Below, in pieces: positions 1 through 10,368 of a DNA stretch of 64,000 bases (positions are counted from its first letter, which is position 1; each line of letters begins with the position of its first letter). Below the pieces are notes generated by a model that did no database searches, was not told the origin of the DNA, and saw only the letters and a program-made list of their open reading frames with translations. Location: positions 186,001 through 250,000 of the forward strand of contig NW_027461523.1 in the NCBI RefSeq assembly GCF_024713945.1, in the 5' to 3' direction. The position numbers and the translations under genes are program-made. This stretch comes from Dermatophagoides farinae. Lineage: Eukaryota; Arthropoda; Arachnida; Sarcoptiformes; Pyroglyphidae.

Positions 1-286
1 AAACGAAAACTAAATTCATTTGATCATGTTAAATATTTAAGTGTTTGTCACTGAGCTACAGTAAATAGATTGATTTATTTCTGAAAAATAAACCACTATA
101 TAAAATTAAATTATTTTATATTTTTTTCTGAAATACTTTGAAAATTAGAATAAATCATTTATTTTAAATATATTCGTTGGTTAAACGACTGCAGTATAAT
201 TGTGTCAAATTTATGAATTGTTTAGATCACGAATTCAAGTAGTTAATTAAGATGCAAAATATTGATGAGCGTGTTAGGTTGTGAAA
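1..286. other. AT-rich intergenic DNA at left edge
   Basis: I see no gene here on either strand. The sequence is AT-rich with stops in all frames. It may hold the promoter of the gene starting at 287 and the end or promoter of a neighbour outside the window. No tRNA-like or repeat structure was noticed. Confidence 0.5.
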
Positions 287-1294
287 ATGATATGTGTTAG
301 GATAAAACTCAATTATTCAGCGATTATTTTACTGAATCATGTAGTTACTTCGTTACGGTCAAGTTTCGAAGATTTAAAGCCTATTTTACCTAGATTTACG
401 TCTACGGATACTGAGTTAAACGGAATTATACTGCTTTTCACAAGGCAATATCTATTTATTAGCACTGTATGTTGCAAAAATGCCTCGTCTGTCGTAAGTT
501 ATAGAGACTCAATGTTTTTTGGTGGAATGGCTATACCTATTTCTTCGATTGCTTTTTCGGAAAAAGAAATACTGATGAATGATAAACAAATAGGGGTATG
601 GATATGTGCAAAAAAGCTAGCAGACTGTTTTCGCTATCACCTTAAATTTTGTTCAGACATAATATTTTGCATAGATCGAATTGAAGATGACTACAGTATC
701 GTTCACATGTATTCAACGCAAGTTGTCTCAGGTACCACCAACCCAACGATTCGAACCAGTTTACGCTGCATTGAACTCACTACGAAACAATGTGAAAACG
801 TTGAATATTCTATCGAGTTTTCGCAGTGTTTAACAATTAATTTTTTTGAACACGCTTTGGTGTTCACGTGGCTACGCTCTTTTTATTCTTGCGACTTAGA
901 CAATATTGAACTTTCAATATACTTGAACGAAGAAGCTTATACTCAAAATGACGATTTAAAAAATTACGAAACTAATATAGAATTTAGTGCTACGCTCGAA
1001 GATTACTCTACGTCGTCAATTTTGATTTACGAGTGCATTTCACTTTACGATTATGAAATTAAACCAAGATTTAAAGCTTCTGAAAAAAAATATTACTGGA
1101 CTTTTCACATCAAGTATTACACTATGATGGCTTTATTAAGGCTAATAAAAAAATTATCGGGTCATAGAGGCACGAAAAATTCCCCTTGTTCAATAATCCA
1201 CTTAACTAGAAATTTGTTAATTTGTGATATTAAATGTTTAAATTCGCAAAATATTTTCAGAATTTCATTACCCATAATACCGATCTCGGACTAG
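287..1294 (+). CDS. Hypothetical protein, 335 aa
   Basis: I do not recognise this gene. The open frame begins earlier on a GTG, but the first ATG is at 287 and is used here. The product is 335 residues with alternating hydrophobic beta-like stretches, several cysteines and no signal peptide, membrane span or repeat that I can see. A GTAAGTTATAG string at 493-503 is too short to be an intron. It is followed 180 bp downstream by the ABC transporter on the same strand. The even, AT-rich codon use over 1 kb without a stop supports a real gene. Its function is unknown; a beta-rich fold such as a sliding-clamp-like protein is possible, but no motif shows it. Confidence 0.6.
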   Translation: MICVRIKLNYSAIILLNHVVTSLRSSFEDLKPILPRFTSTDTELNGIILLFTRQYLFISTVCCKNASSVVSYRDSMFFGGMAIPISSIAFSEKEILMNDKQIGVWICAKKLADCFRYHLKFCSDIIFCIDRIEDDYSIVHMYSTQVVSGTTNPTIRTSLRCIELTTKQCENVEYSIEFSQCLTINFFEHALVFTWLRSFYSCDLDNIELSIYLNEEAYTQNDDLKNYETNIEFSATLEDYSTSSILIYECISLYDYEIKPRFKASEKKYYWTFHIKYYTMMALLRLIKKLSGHRGTKNSPCSIIHLTRNLLICDIKCLNSQNIFRISLPIIPISD

Positions 1295-1474
1295 CTAAGT
1301 GCAAACTAATCTGAACGTTGGCCTAACAATGAAATACATTACAACAAACAAATGGATCCTTCCATCATAACTGAATTTATGTTTTGTCGCGCATTTGAGT
1401 TAAAAATATAAATTTTTTTAGTTATTCACTTTATTACGCCTTAATGAAATAGTTAATAAATTTTTAATTAGATT

Positions 1475-4400
1475 ATGGGTTTTAGTAATAATAGCTTACT
1501 AAAAGGCCGTCGCAATAATTATTTCGAAAATCTGAAAATTTTATTATGGAAAAATTACTTATCAACGCACAGAAGAAAGTTTAATCTCATTCTGTTATTT
1601 ACACATACGATTACATGGTTCATCATTGGAAATACTCGTTTTCTTGGAACCAAGGAATACTGGTTCCCAGCGATCACTCAATACATAGATGAGCCTACGA
1701 TCAATTTGGTCATGCCTCCTGACCATAGTACTTATAAGGTTATTTACGTAACTATAAGTAATCCTCCTCTCGATAATTCCTTTGATTTTACCAAAGAGAA
1801 TACTACTACTTTTAATTCAACTCATAGTAGTAAGGGACCTGTTGATTTAACTTTGCTCGATTACGTGCTGAAGTATTACAAATCTGAAATTAACCCTGTC
1901 TACGGAAATTCTTTAATTAGTATCTTGCGCGACACAGCTCAAATGAATGAAGTAATACGTTTAGCAGACGGTGTCATAAATGGTATCAAAGTAAATAAGT
2001 TAAATATGGATGATCCGGAAATAGATATTGAATTTCATTATTTGGAGTCTGACTTACCTTGGACAGATAATATCATGTCAAGACGAAATGCTTGCAGGGA
2101 ATACATGAAATTCGATTCAAATCCATTTGAAAGCAAGTTCAGAAATCTCAATATGGGGGCTTATTGCGAAGCAGGAAAATATATTAAATCGAATTTTATT
2201 TTAATGCAAACTTCACTAGCTAATGCAATCTATTACGCAAAAGAACGTTACAATGTACACTTAAAAGCAAAGTCATTTTACGAAGCCTATAAAAAAAACA
2301 CAAGTAAATTTATTTCAGATCTACAAAATATGAGACTCATTAAACCAACAAAAAAAACTCATCTTATCGAAGCTATTAACCATTCTAATGTGTCTTCCAG
2401 ATATCCAAATAGAAGTTTACTTAATATTATTTCGCGCAATGCAGCTATCGTGTCTGAATTTATGGAATTGATTTCTCCTGGTTTGCAAGACATACCTTTC
2501 GACGCTAATGTTAAAACTTCTGAATTGACTCCTTCAAATAGGGAGTACATGGAATTGTCACAACTGCATGATTCCTCAGTTAACATTTATAACTTCTTAT
2601 ACAACAAACTTTCTGACGATGAAGTTACAAACAATATTAAATATTACGTACTTGAATTTTTGAAGCAAAACCCTAACGCTGCTTTTGACAAAGTTCTGAG
2701 ACATCTTTACGAGCATGACAGGCAACATGACTTAAATTTGTTTCACATTATAAATACTACTATATCATCTATATCAACACCACAGATGAATATAGTTGTT
2801 GAACCCCTCCCTCTTCATCCAGTTTTTCATAGTACTTTTCATGATTTTTTGGAAACTACTCCTATTTTTTTAATGATCGCATTTAGCAGGTTTACAGCTT
2901 ACGGTATAGATCAAGTTATGTATGAAAAAACGACAAAACTTGTTAGTATCTTTTGCATATTTGGAATGAAAAGCCCTGAATACTGGACGTCACTTCTTAT
3001 AACCGGAAGTTTGTTAAACGTGATCTTAACTTTTTCAGTTGTTCTAATCGCTCAAATGCTTTCTATGTTCGGAACTGCAAGTATAATAATTACTTCTTCA
3101 TTGTTTTACTTCTACTTCTTATCGCTGGTATCATTTGGATATCTTTTAGCATCATTATGTTCATCAAAGGATACAGCACAATATCTTTCGCTAGGGCTAA
3201 ACATGTTTTGGCAATTTTCTGCTAAACTATTTACCAATGTTCTTATGTTTAGCTTACCAATAAGAATTTTCTTTTATATGTTTAGTCCTATTAGTTTTGT
3301 ACTAATTATCATGAATATTTTTTCGAATCTGCCCCTGAACCCTATCACAGTTGTATCACTTTTTTCGCGAGAAAACTTCGAACTTAGAATACAGTTTATG
3401 TGCTTGATGCTGTCAGCTTTTCTATACTGGGGCTTAGCTTATTACATTACTATTATTAAAACTGATTTGTTTGGGCCTAAAAAACATTACCTATGGCCTT
3501 TCATAAAGCTTTACCAAATATATTTCAAACCACAAACCGAAGAAAGACAACCTCTAACTCAGTCTTCATATAGTGCATTTGAAGATGATAGTTGTTTAAC
3601 TGGAGAATATAACGAGCAAGTAGATCCGATTGTTAAATCTAAACGTAAAGCTATTTCAATTCGAAATTTTAACAAATCGTTTATTACAGACGGTGAACCC
3701 AGAAAAGTTGTCGATAACTTGAATTTAGATGTTTATTATTCTGAAATTTTTGCTTTACTTGGTCACAATGGAGCTGGAAAAAGTACTACAATAGGCATGC
3801 TGACGGGATTTTTAACCGTTGATTCAGGTAACGCTCTGATTGCTGGCCATAGTTTAATTCATGAAGCGGAACAAGTTCGACAAAAAATTTCAATCTGTCC
3901 TCAAAATAATTTGTTTATTGATGATTTGTTAGTTATAGAACATTTAGCTTTACTAAGTAGCTTTAGAGGCGTTCAGGTTCACGATGTTTTGGTTAAATTG
4001 CAAAATTTGCAATCTTATCAGGTTGAAATTTACCAACGATACGCAATTAAACAGAAACAAAAAGCTTCGGGTAACTACAAGGACAATCACAGCGATTCTA
4101 CTACGTGGGAAGGAATATTAGAAATAGTAGACCGATTTTCTCTTTTCGATAAATTATTTTTTTTTCCGCATATGTTATCTGGAGGGCAAAAACGACGTTT
4201 GTGGCTTGCGTTTGCTTTAATGGCTGAACCTAGTGTTGTCTTTTTAGATGAGCCAACATCTGGAGTCGATCCTGTTGGGCGACAAGAAATTTGGAGAGTT
4301 ATTCAGGAAGAAAGAAAATCTGGACGATGTATTGTAATTACAACACATCATATTGAAGAAGCTGAATGGCTAGCTGATCGCAAAGCCGTCATGTTTGATG

Positions 4401-7400
4401 GGAAGGTTCGTTGTATAGGATCAAACTTATTTCTAAAACAAAAATTTAACGCTTGTTACTATCTTGAAGTGCAACTAGTTTCTAACCTTACTCAAAGTCA
4501 AAGAAATGAAGTCACTCAGAATATTACATCGCTTCTGAAGTCATACATTCCTGAAGCAGAGTTGCTAGTTAGTATAAAAAATGCTGGAACTTGGGTAGCT
4601 AGTTCGATTGCTGCTGGTGTTCTTACTTATTCGATTCCAAACAAATATGTTCCTGTTTTTTCTCAGCTACTTTATTATTTAAACCAAAACAAAGGAAATC
4701 TTTTTATTTACGAATATGCACTTTCTTTATCTACTTTGGAAGAAATTTTCTTTAAGTTAAATGATATGTATATTAATGAAATAGATCAAGTTGAAAACGA
4801 TAAAACAGAAGTCTTTAAAAGTAGTATGATATCTTCCGCGCTTGTTCCATCTACCGATGACGAAAATAAAAACCTTCAGTTAGGGTTGAATAATTACAAT
4901 AATTGTGAAGCAGGAGACTTAACACAAAACATTTACCCCATTGTAGATCTTGCAAATACTATTTCTCAATTACAAGGGATATTTTACTTAAGGTTCGCTC
5001 AATTCAAAAGAAACAAATTAAGAACTTTTTTATCTTTGTTCTTGCCATTATTTTTCTTATTTATAGGATTTATAAGTAACACATCAACGAAAGAAAGTCA
5101 AAGGTTTAGCAGTCTGTTCAGTAAACCTACTAAAAACATTGACATCACTAATTACGATAAATATTTAGACGGTGTCATTGTTTACTCTGTAGATCCCTAT
5201 TTGTCTTTTGATGCTCGAAAAAGATTGGCAGACGTTTTAGATGATCTTCCATTTAAAAATAAGCTGATGCCGTTATTTGACACGTTTTCTCCCAGCAACC
5301 TTCGTGTTTTAGATGATCAAGCATTCGTAAAACAACTTGATAGAATAACTCAACGGTATATAGTCGAAGCTTCTAATCCTCACTACACGATAGGTTTTCC
5401 TCCTTTTCCAGCTAACAGGGATAAATTAATCTCTACTCCTGTTTTTTATCCAAAAAAGTTTCAAGCAGGAATGTCAATAGGCTTTGAAGATTACCCTTAT
5501 ATCTTTACGAATCCTCCCGTTGAGAAACAAAGTCCAAACGGTTATCTTTTGAGAAACTTTATATACAACACAACATACGCCAATAAAGCTGGTGTAACAG
5601 TCAACAAATACCCTTGTGCGCTTATTTTCTCTGCATCTACATTTAAGCTCACTATGGACTCAGTATGGACGGACATCAACATATATCCAGACTTGATAGA
5701 TCTTCATTTCTTGTTTAATCCTTACTATTTGCATGCGTTTCCTGTTTTCCTAAATGGACTCTATGAAGCAATTTACAATAATCAATACTTCAACAAATCT
5801 GAAGAGAGAAAAATTAAAAACAAGGTTAACATAATTGAGTCTAAAATGAAGGCTAAGATTTTTATCACTACTTACGCTGTCATTTTATCAACGATGTTTG
5901 CCATAACATCAACTTCAATACCGATCAGCTTCGGGCTTAAAATGATTGAAGAAAAACAAAGTAAACTAAAGCACACTATATACATTGCAGGTTGTCCTGC
6001 CTGGATTTATTGGCTTGCTACCTTATTCGTCCAGTCAATACTAATGAGTCTTACCTCTATAGGGATTATTCTAATGTGTTTTATGTTTATACCAGAATTG
6101 TCGAATAATCTGTTTATTATACCGTACTTAGCTGTTGTACAAATATTGTCCAACTTAGCAGGGCTCGCTAGAGCTTACCAATTCACTTTCTGGTTTAATA
6201 ATAGCAATATTTACCAGCTCTATATTCAGATTTCTTCAATTATTTTCGCTATTTCACCGCTATATTTGGTGTGCGTAAGCTTTGACTTTCAGGACATAGC
6301 TTTCAATATATCGTTTGCGACTGTTTCTAGATGGGCACATCCCATAATGTGTCTATTATTCGCCACCTACTTACCTTTGGCCTCGGTATTATGTTTGACA
6401 TTACTAGTTTTGCAAGCTGAATCAGACAATCGCAGCCTAAGTGTGGCAGATCTATTCTATCCAAAGAACATGTTTTTGTGGGTATATATTGGGTCTATTG
6501 TATCATTGATCGTTTATTTTTTGTTAATACTTTACTTTGAAGCACTTTCATATAAATCGAAAGCACCAGACATCAAAACAATAGAATTCTTAGACAAATT
6601 TAAGCAAGAACGCGAGATGTTCAGGACAACGGCTTTAGAGCTTGGTATACCGGAAAAGTTATTCCCTGTTCAGTTTCAGTGTAACAAAGACGACGATGTG
6701 ATCAATGAAGAAAATCGCGTAGAAGACATTGTCACCGTTTATAAAGCTCAGTGCGCGGCTAAAGAGAAAAATCTTCCAATTCCTTTGGTCTTTAACAATT
6801 TAAATGGTCCACCACCGCAGGTGCTACCAGACATTTTAATCTCTAATTTACACTACATCTACAATACTCACTCAGAATCGGTGGCAAACGGATTGATTGC
6901 TATTAATGGTTTGAGTTTAGGGCTTCAAAAAGGTCAAGTATTCGGCCTGCTCGGTCCTAACGGGGCAGGAAAAACAACCACAATAAACGTTCTTTCATAC
7001 GATCCTTTCTTGGATGCTCCTCCACGCGGAGAAACATACATCGGCGGTATCAACCTAATGGAAAATCCTAAACGAGTTTTCCCTTACTTGGGTCTTTTGC
7101 CTCAATTTGATGTTTTATGGACAGATATTACTACGTTAGATAATATTTATGTTTTCGCGAAAATTAAAGGTTTGAGCAATCAGCAAACGTTGGCCGCTTC
7201 TGACGCTTTAATCACTCGTTTAGAATTACAAACACATAAAAACAAGCGGCTCGATGCTTTGTCGGGTGGAAATAGAAAAAGAGCATCTGTTGTGGTTACT
7301 TTCTTAACTACGCCTCGTTGCGTACTTATTGACGAACCTTCATCAGGAATTGACCCAATCGGTAGACGTAAACTAATGGAACTAATTCACGAGAGAAAAC

Positions 7401-7849
7401 ACAACGCCACTATGATTTTAACTACACATAGCATGGAAGAAGCAGAAAACTTGTGTTCCAAAGTAGGAATCATGATGAACGGAGAACTTCAATGCTACAA
7501 TACGTGTTTAGCAATTAAAAACAAATACGGTTCGGGCTTCCGCCTGGAAATTGATTTATTGAAAGACAAGATAAAAAGTTCTTCCGATCTTCACATGGTC
7601 ATTGACAAAATTACAAAATTCTTAAAGGAAAAGTGTAACTCGAAATGCTATTTGAGCAATCACGTCGGAATCAAATTGTTGTATTTGTTTCCTCCAATAA
7701 ATCAGATGTTGCCATATTTATTTGAACTGTTGGAAAAAGAAAAGTCAAAATTGTTAATTAATGAATATTCTATATCTCAACCCACTCTCGATCAAGTATT
7801 CAATTCTTTATGTAAAAAGAATAGCACAGCCAATAACTCACAACCATGA
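1475..7849 (+). CDS. ABC transporter, ABCA-type full transporter (2124 aa)
   Basis: This is a full-size ABC exporter of subfamily A, whose members move lipids or amphipaths across membranes. The order is TMD1-NBD1-TMD2-NBD2. An N-terminal hydrophobic segment near residue 45 is followed by a large extracellular loop of about 400 residues and a cluster of spans at about 465-670. NBD1 shows Walker A GHNGAGKST near 764, signature LSGGQ near 900, Walker B VVFLDEP near 921 and a TTHH H-loop near 957. A second anchor near 1185, another large loop and spans at about 1470-1690 precede NBD2, with GPNGAGKTT near 1827, LSGGN near 1928, VLIDEP near 1950 and a TTH H-loop. Both nucleotide sites look intact. 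NBD1 carries an insertion of about 35 polar residues before its signature. The length is typical of ABCA proteins (1600-2400). There is no sign of an intron. The substrate cannot be told from sequence. Confidence 0.93.
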   Translation: MGFSNNSLLKGRRNNYFENLKILLWKNYLSTHRRKFNLILLFTHTITWFIIGNTRFLGTKEYWFPAITQYIDEPTINLVMPPDHSTYKVIYVTISNPPLDNSFDFTKENTTTFNSTHSSKGPVDLTLLDYVLKYYKSEINPVYGNSLISILRDTAQMNEVIRLADGVINGIKVNKLNMDDPEIDIEFHYLESDLPWTDNIMSRRNACREYMKFDSNPFESKFRNLNMGAYCEAGKYIKSNFILMQTSLANAIYYAKERYNVHLKAKSFYEAYKKNTSKFISDLQNMRLIKPTKKTHLIEAINHSNVSSRYPNRSLLNIISRNAAIVSEFMELISPGLQDIPFDANVKTSELTPSNREYMELSQLHDSSVNIYNFLYNKLSDDEVTNNIKYYVLEFLKQNPNAAFDKVLRHLYEHDRQHDLNLFHIINTTISSISTPQMNIVVEPLPLHPVFHSTFHDFLETTPIFLMIAFSRFTAYGIDQVMYEKTTKLVSIFCIFGMKSPEYWTSLLITGSLLNVILTFSVVLIAQMLSMFGTASIIITSSLFYFYFLSLVSFGYLLASLCSSKDTAQYLSLGLNMFWQFSAKLFTNVLMFSLPIRIFFYMFSPISFVLIIMNIFSNLPLNPITVVSLFSRENFELRIQFMCLMLSAFLYWGLAYYITIIKTDLFGPKKHYLWPFIKLYQIYFKPQTEERQPLTQSSYSAFEDDSCLTGEYNEQVDPIVKSKRKAISIRNFNKSFITDGEPRKVVDNLNLDVYYSEIFALLGHNGAGKSTTIGMLTGFLTVDSGNALIAGHSLIHEAEQVRQKISICPQNNLFIDDLLVIEHLALLSSFRGVQVHDVLVKLQNLQSYQVEIYQRYAIKQKQKASGNYKDNHSDSTTWEGILEIVDRFSLFDKLFFFPHMLSGGQKRRLWLAFALMAEPSVVFLDEPTSGVDPVGRQEIWRVIQEERKSGRCIVITTHHIEEAEWLADRKAVMFDGKVRCIGSNLFLKQKFNACYYLEVQLVSNLTQSQRNEVTQNITSLLKSYIPEAELLVSIKNAGTWVASSIAAGVLTYSIPNKYVPVFSQLLYYLNQNKGNLFIYEYALSLSTLEEIFFKLNDMYINEIDQVENDKTEVFKSSMISSALVPSTDDENKNLQLGLNNYNNCEAGDLTQNIYPIVDLANTISQLQGIFYLRFAQFKRNKLRTFLSLFLPLFFLFIGFISNTSTKESQRFSSLFSKPTKNIDITNYDKYLDGVIVYSVDPYLSFDARKRLADVLDDLPFKNKLMPLFDTFSPSNLRVLDDQAFVKQLDRITQRYIVEASNPHYTIGFPPFPANRDKLISTPVFYPKKFQAGMSIGFEDYPYIFTNPPVEKQSPNGYLLRNFIYNTTYANKAGVTVNKYPCALIFSASTFKLTMDSVWTDINIYPDLIDLHFLFNPYYLHAFPVFLNGLYEAIYNNQYFNKSEERKIKNKVNIIESKMKAKIFITTYAVILSTMFAITSTSIPISFGLKMIEEKQSKLKHTIYIAGCPAWIYWLATLFVQSILMSLTSIGIILMCFMFIPELSNNLFIIPYLAVVQILSNLAGLARAYQFTFWFNNSNIYQLYIQISSIIFAISPLYLVCVSFDFQDIAFNISFATVSRWAHPIMCLLFATYLPLASVLCLTLLVLQAESDNRSLSVADLFYPKNMFLWVYIGSIVSLIVYFLLILYFEALSYKSKAPDIKTIEFLDKFKQEREMFRTTALELGIPEKLFPVQFQCNKDDDVINEENRVEDIVTVYKAQCAAKEKNLPIPLVFNNLNGPPPQVLPDILISNLHYIYNTHSESVANGLIAINGLSLGLQKGQVFGLLGPNGAGKTTTINVLSYDPFLDAPPRGETYIGGINLMENPKRVFPYLGLLPQFDVLWTDITTLDNIYVFAKIKGLSNQQTLAASDALITRLELQTHKNKRLDALSGGNRKRASVVVTFLTTPRCVLIDEPSSGIDPIGRRKLMELIHERKHNATMILTTHSMEEAENLCSKVGIMMNGELQCYNTCLAIKNKYGSGFRLEIDLLKDKIKSSSDLHMVIDKITKFLKEKCNSKCYLSNHVGIKLLYLFPPINQMLPYLFELLEKEKSKLLINEYSISQPTLDQVFNSLCKKNSTANNSQP

Positions 7850-7943
7850 TAGTGTTTCTAATTATTATTAGTCTTAGTTTAATTATATATTCATAAGTTT
7901 TTTATAAATTCGCGAAGAAACTCTAATAACATCTAATTATAAA

Positions 7944-8626
7944 ATGATCTGTTGGGTTTTTCTATTTTTATCAGCAATTAGTCAGAAAATAGACAAATTG
8001 CACTGTAAGTAGTCATGAAAATAAACTAATCAGTTTACGAAGAGATTAAAAGTTCCTTAGAAAACGACTACGGCGAAAACAGTTTAGAAGTAAGGCTTTG
8101 GAACAAGATGTGTCGCGGACCAGTCATGGAGGCGTCACTGAGACTCGAAGAAGAAGCGTTTTTGACTAGTTTAAGCGAAGTCGTTCGCAAACATTTGGAC
8201 CAGATTATGTCACAAGCAAAACCGCGAATTCTGGAGGCAGAAGAGTTTATCGAAAAAAATTCCGGTGAAAAAAAAACGTTGTTAGCCGATCAAGCAGAAT
8301 GTGATGCGTTGGCAGCGCGTATGTCCATGTGTTCGAATGTGAGAAATTCCACTTTTCAGATTTACCAGACGATGTCCTCCATCACCAATGTCCTCTCTAA
8401 CGTGATGATGGTAATGTGTGCCTGTGTTTTCGTAGGCCCGGTTCACATTTGTGCTTTATCAAATTTTCCATATACGTGTAAGTTAACAAAAAAAAATCTC
8501 TCAGGCGAAATGCCCTATGGTATTTACGGAACTTTTATTAATTTTTTAGATTCGATTTGGAGCGTAGTCAAAAACTTGTCCACGATTTGCAACGCAAGTC
8601 TCGACCCAAAAGAACTGTTTAATTAA
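7944..8626 (+). CDS. Secreted hypothetical protein, 208 aa, three exons
   Basis: The CDS is join(7944..8004, 8034..8477, 8505..8626), with two tiny introns of 29 and 27 bp. The 3' part alone is open from an ATG at 8108, but splicing adds a start at 7944 and a hydrophobic N-terminus (MICWVFLFLSAISQ) that looks like a cleaved signal peptide. The body is helical and acidic with many cysteines and a hydrophobic stretch around residues 135-165, so it could instead be membrane attached. I recognise no family. Third positions are more GC-rich than in the flanking ABC transporter, a trait shared with the next gene on the same strand. Both could be lineage-specific surface or secreted proteins; that is inference. 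Confidence 0.68.
8005..8033 (+). other. Spliceosomal intron, 29 bp
   Basis: It starts GTAAGT and ends CTAATCAG, with a branch-point-like ACTAAT just before the acceptor. Removing it joins a signal-peptide exon in phase 1 to the downstream open frame; without removal a TAG inside the intron closes the frame. Confidence 0.8.
8478..8504 (+). other. Spliceosomal intron, 27 bp
   Basis: It starts GTAAGT and ends TCTCTCAG, with TTAAC near the donor. It is 27 bp, so the frame stays open whether or not it is removed. Its match to the other introns here argues that it is spliced, joining TGT-type codon halves into a cysteine followed by EMPYG. Confidence 0.65.
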
Positions 8627-8723
8627 ATACAGCCAAGTACATATTTTCGGCTAACCTAAGCGTCGCACCATTGTGTAAACTTACATTGCAAAAGGTGCAT
8701 CATATATTATTTGATAATCTATC

Positions 8724-9566
8724 ATGTGGATAGCTACTCGTCACGAAGGATTCGATGATCCGGTCAAAGGGAAAAGGCATCAATACTTGAACAAACGCAC
8801 GAGCGATCTGATTGAACGATGCAGCCAAGCGTACCTACGGTCTGGATTGCTAATGAAATTTTTATCTCTTATTATCTTTTTGTTAAACCACGTAGCATAC
8901 GGTGGTAAAGGCATATTTACGTGGGACTTGAACAATACGGACGCAGAAATGCGCGGAACGTCCAGGTTCAGATCGATTGTGACATTTGCTTCTGCTTTGT
9001 ACTTTTTAGGGGCAATATTCATTGGATTTTTCCAGTATTCACTAGCTGATGACGCAGCTTGGTCGCGAGGATACCGCGCAGGCAGCAAGCTTTTATCTTA
9101 CGCTTCTTTTCTCGATATTTCAAGCTCAGCTATGTACTTAGCTTGGGCTTGCAACTTTTGCACCAACTACACCGATAACTACTGGCACTATTTTATCACG
9201 GGAAGCATTGACTGGCTGTTTTTCGGTAGTTCGCGCGTCATTCAAGGATTTTCGCTCATACTTATGGGATGCGCTTTGTTTTTGCTCGAAGTCTACCATG
9301 ATACCGGTACCAACGATTGGCACGCGCCTCTCAACTTGTTCCTATTTACAATTTGCGGTTTTACCGACATTGTCAGCCTGCTGCTCCCTGTCCCACAAAT
9401 ACATTTCATCATCTACATCGGTTCAATTCTTTCGGCTCTTGTTTGGGCCATTGCGTTTGAAGAAGAAGTTAACTCCGTCTCCCCTCTTTACCACGAGAGC
9501 GAACTTTGCAACGAGCTCGAAAAAGAAGTCAACGAATTCACTCGCGTCGATCCTCAAAACATTTAA
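8724..9566 (+). CDS. Multi-pass membrane protein, 280 aa, function unknown
   Basis: The protein starts with a polar, basic N-terminus of about 40 residues, followed by about six hydrophobic segments (near residues 43-60, 90-108, 125-142, 160-178, 182-198 and 205-245) and an acidic C-terminal tail of about 35 residues. Aromatic and polar residues inside the segments (WACNFC, NYWHYF) are typical of integral membrane proteins. I recognise no transporter or enzyme signature. It lies 97 bp after the secreted protein gene on the same strand and shares its GC-richer third positions, so the two may be related in role or simply well expressed. No intron is needed. Confidence 0.75.
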   Translation: MWIATRHEGFDDPVKGKRHQYLNKRTSDLIERCSQAYLRSGLLMKFLSLIIFLLNHVAYGGKGIFTWDLNNTDAEMRGTSRFRSIVTFASALYFLGAIFIGFFQYSLADDAAWSRGYRAGSKLLSYASFLDISSSAMYLAWACNFCTNYTDNYWHYFITGSIDWLFFGSSRVIQGFSLILMGCALFLLEVYHDTGTNDWHAPLNLFLFTICGFTDIVSLLLPVPQIHFIIYIGSILSALVWAIAFEEEVNSVSPLYHESELCNELEKEVNEFTRVDPQNI

Positions 9567-9863
9567 AAACAACTGAACAACACATTTCTTTGGCCCTTAT
9601 AAAGAAATAGTCAGACTTTTCATAATTAAGCAATTAGTGGAGCACGTAACTTTTGTTTATGTAAATCACAATAAAATGTATAAAACAAACAATAAATTTA
9701 TACTTGTACGCTGGCACAACTCGCCGACCGCTTACATAGCGAATTTGTCAGACAACGGCGTTCATTTATTTAAAACCAATTTTTTTTATTTGCCGCCGGC
9801 TTATTTTTTTTTAATTATCTATATTTAAAGTTGGATTTCCTAAATCAAGGACGCTAGAACTTC
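9567..9863 (+). other. Intergenic region, no convincing gene
   Basis: This 297-bp gap holds a TATA-like TTATAAAG at about 9598-9605 and a 50-codon open frame from an ATG at 9676 to 9828. The predicted peptide ends in a phenylalanine-rich stretch coming from T-runs and looks like chance. A short GC-richer patch at about 9710-9765 is unexplained. I found no splice junction linking it to the PCI protein at 9864. Confidence 0.4.
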
Positions 9864-10244
9864 ATGAGTGAAACACTCGATATTACTCAAGAACTTCTGC
9901 TGAAAAGCGGGAAGTTTGTCAGTTCAACAATAGCTACTGAAGCACTAAACAACAACGGAGTCTGGTCAGAAGTCACCATACCATTTGAAAAATTCGCAGC
10001 CGCTCTCGACATAAAAATCGACTACGTAGAAAACGTAATCGCTCTAGCTATTTACAAAAACATCATCGTCGGGCGAATCGACCAGGTGAACAAATTAGTT
10101 ACATGCCAGTACGGTGAAACCGACACGAACAACATTGAAGACATTCAAAAGATAGTCAAGGCGCTTTACTCGTTCAAAGAAACAACCCTTAGAAAGTTTT
10201 GCGACGACATTCAAAGAGTGGAAAGCGAATCTATGGACATGTAA
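9864..10244 (+). CDS. PCI/winged-helix protein, COP9 signalosome subunit 7-like (126 aa)
   Basis: Residues about 40-90 (IPFEKFAAALDI, VENVIALAIY, IIVGRIDQVNKLV) match the winged-helix half of a PCI domain. The spacing of the leucine-rich helix, the helix rich in I/A and the G-(R/K)-I/L-DQ turn is that of CSN7. The tail, residues 92-126, is a single helix starting NIEDIQKIVKAL, as in the CSN7 C-terminus. CSN7 is a non-catalytic subunit of the COP9 signalosome, which removes NEDD8 from cullins. The usual length is 220-275 residues, so the N-terminal helical half is missing or lies in exons I could not find. The eIF3 or proteasome-lid PCI subunits are the alternative. The family is fairly safe; the subunit is inference. 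Confidence 0.5.
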   Translation: MSETLDITQELLLKSGKFVSSTIATEALNNNGVWSEVTIPFEKFAAALDIKIDYVENVIALAIYKNIIVGRIDQVNKLVTCQYGETDTNNIEDIQKIVKALYSFKETTLRKFCDDIQRVESESMDM

Positions 10245-10368
10245 ATTCCTTAGAGTTAATTCACAAGCCTTCCCAACTGGACTAGTTCGCTAGCGTCATT
10301 CTGTTTCTCACGAAAGTAATTTTTGTTTAGCAAGAGCTCGTGCCGATCTTATAAACCATCCCATTCGT

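Noticed and set aside
493-503. GTAAGT followed by TAG inside the first gene
   Set aside because: The gap is only 11 bp, too short for any known intron, and the frame is open through it.
6274-6291. GTAAGC...TTTCAG, 18 bp, in frame in the ABC transporter
   Set aside because: It lies in a natural membrane segment, is far shorter than the other introns, and needs no removal.
9676-9828. 50-codon ORF between the membrane protein and the CSN7-like gene
   Set aside because: Composition reflects T-runs, and there is no homology, splice link or start context to support it.
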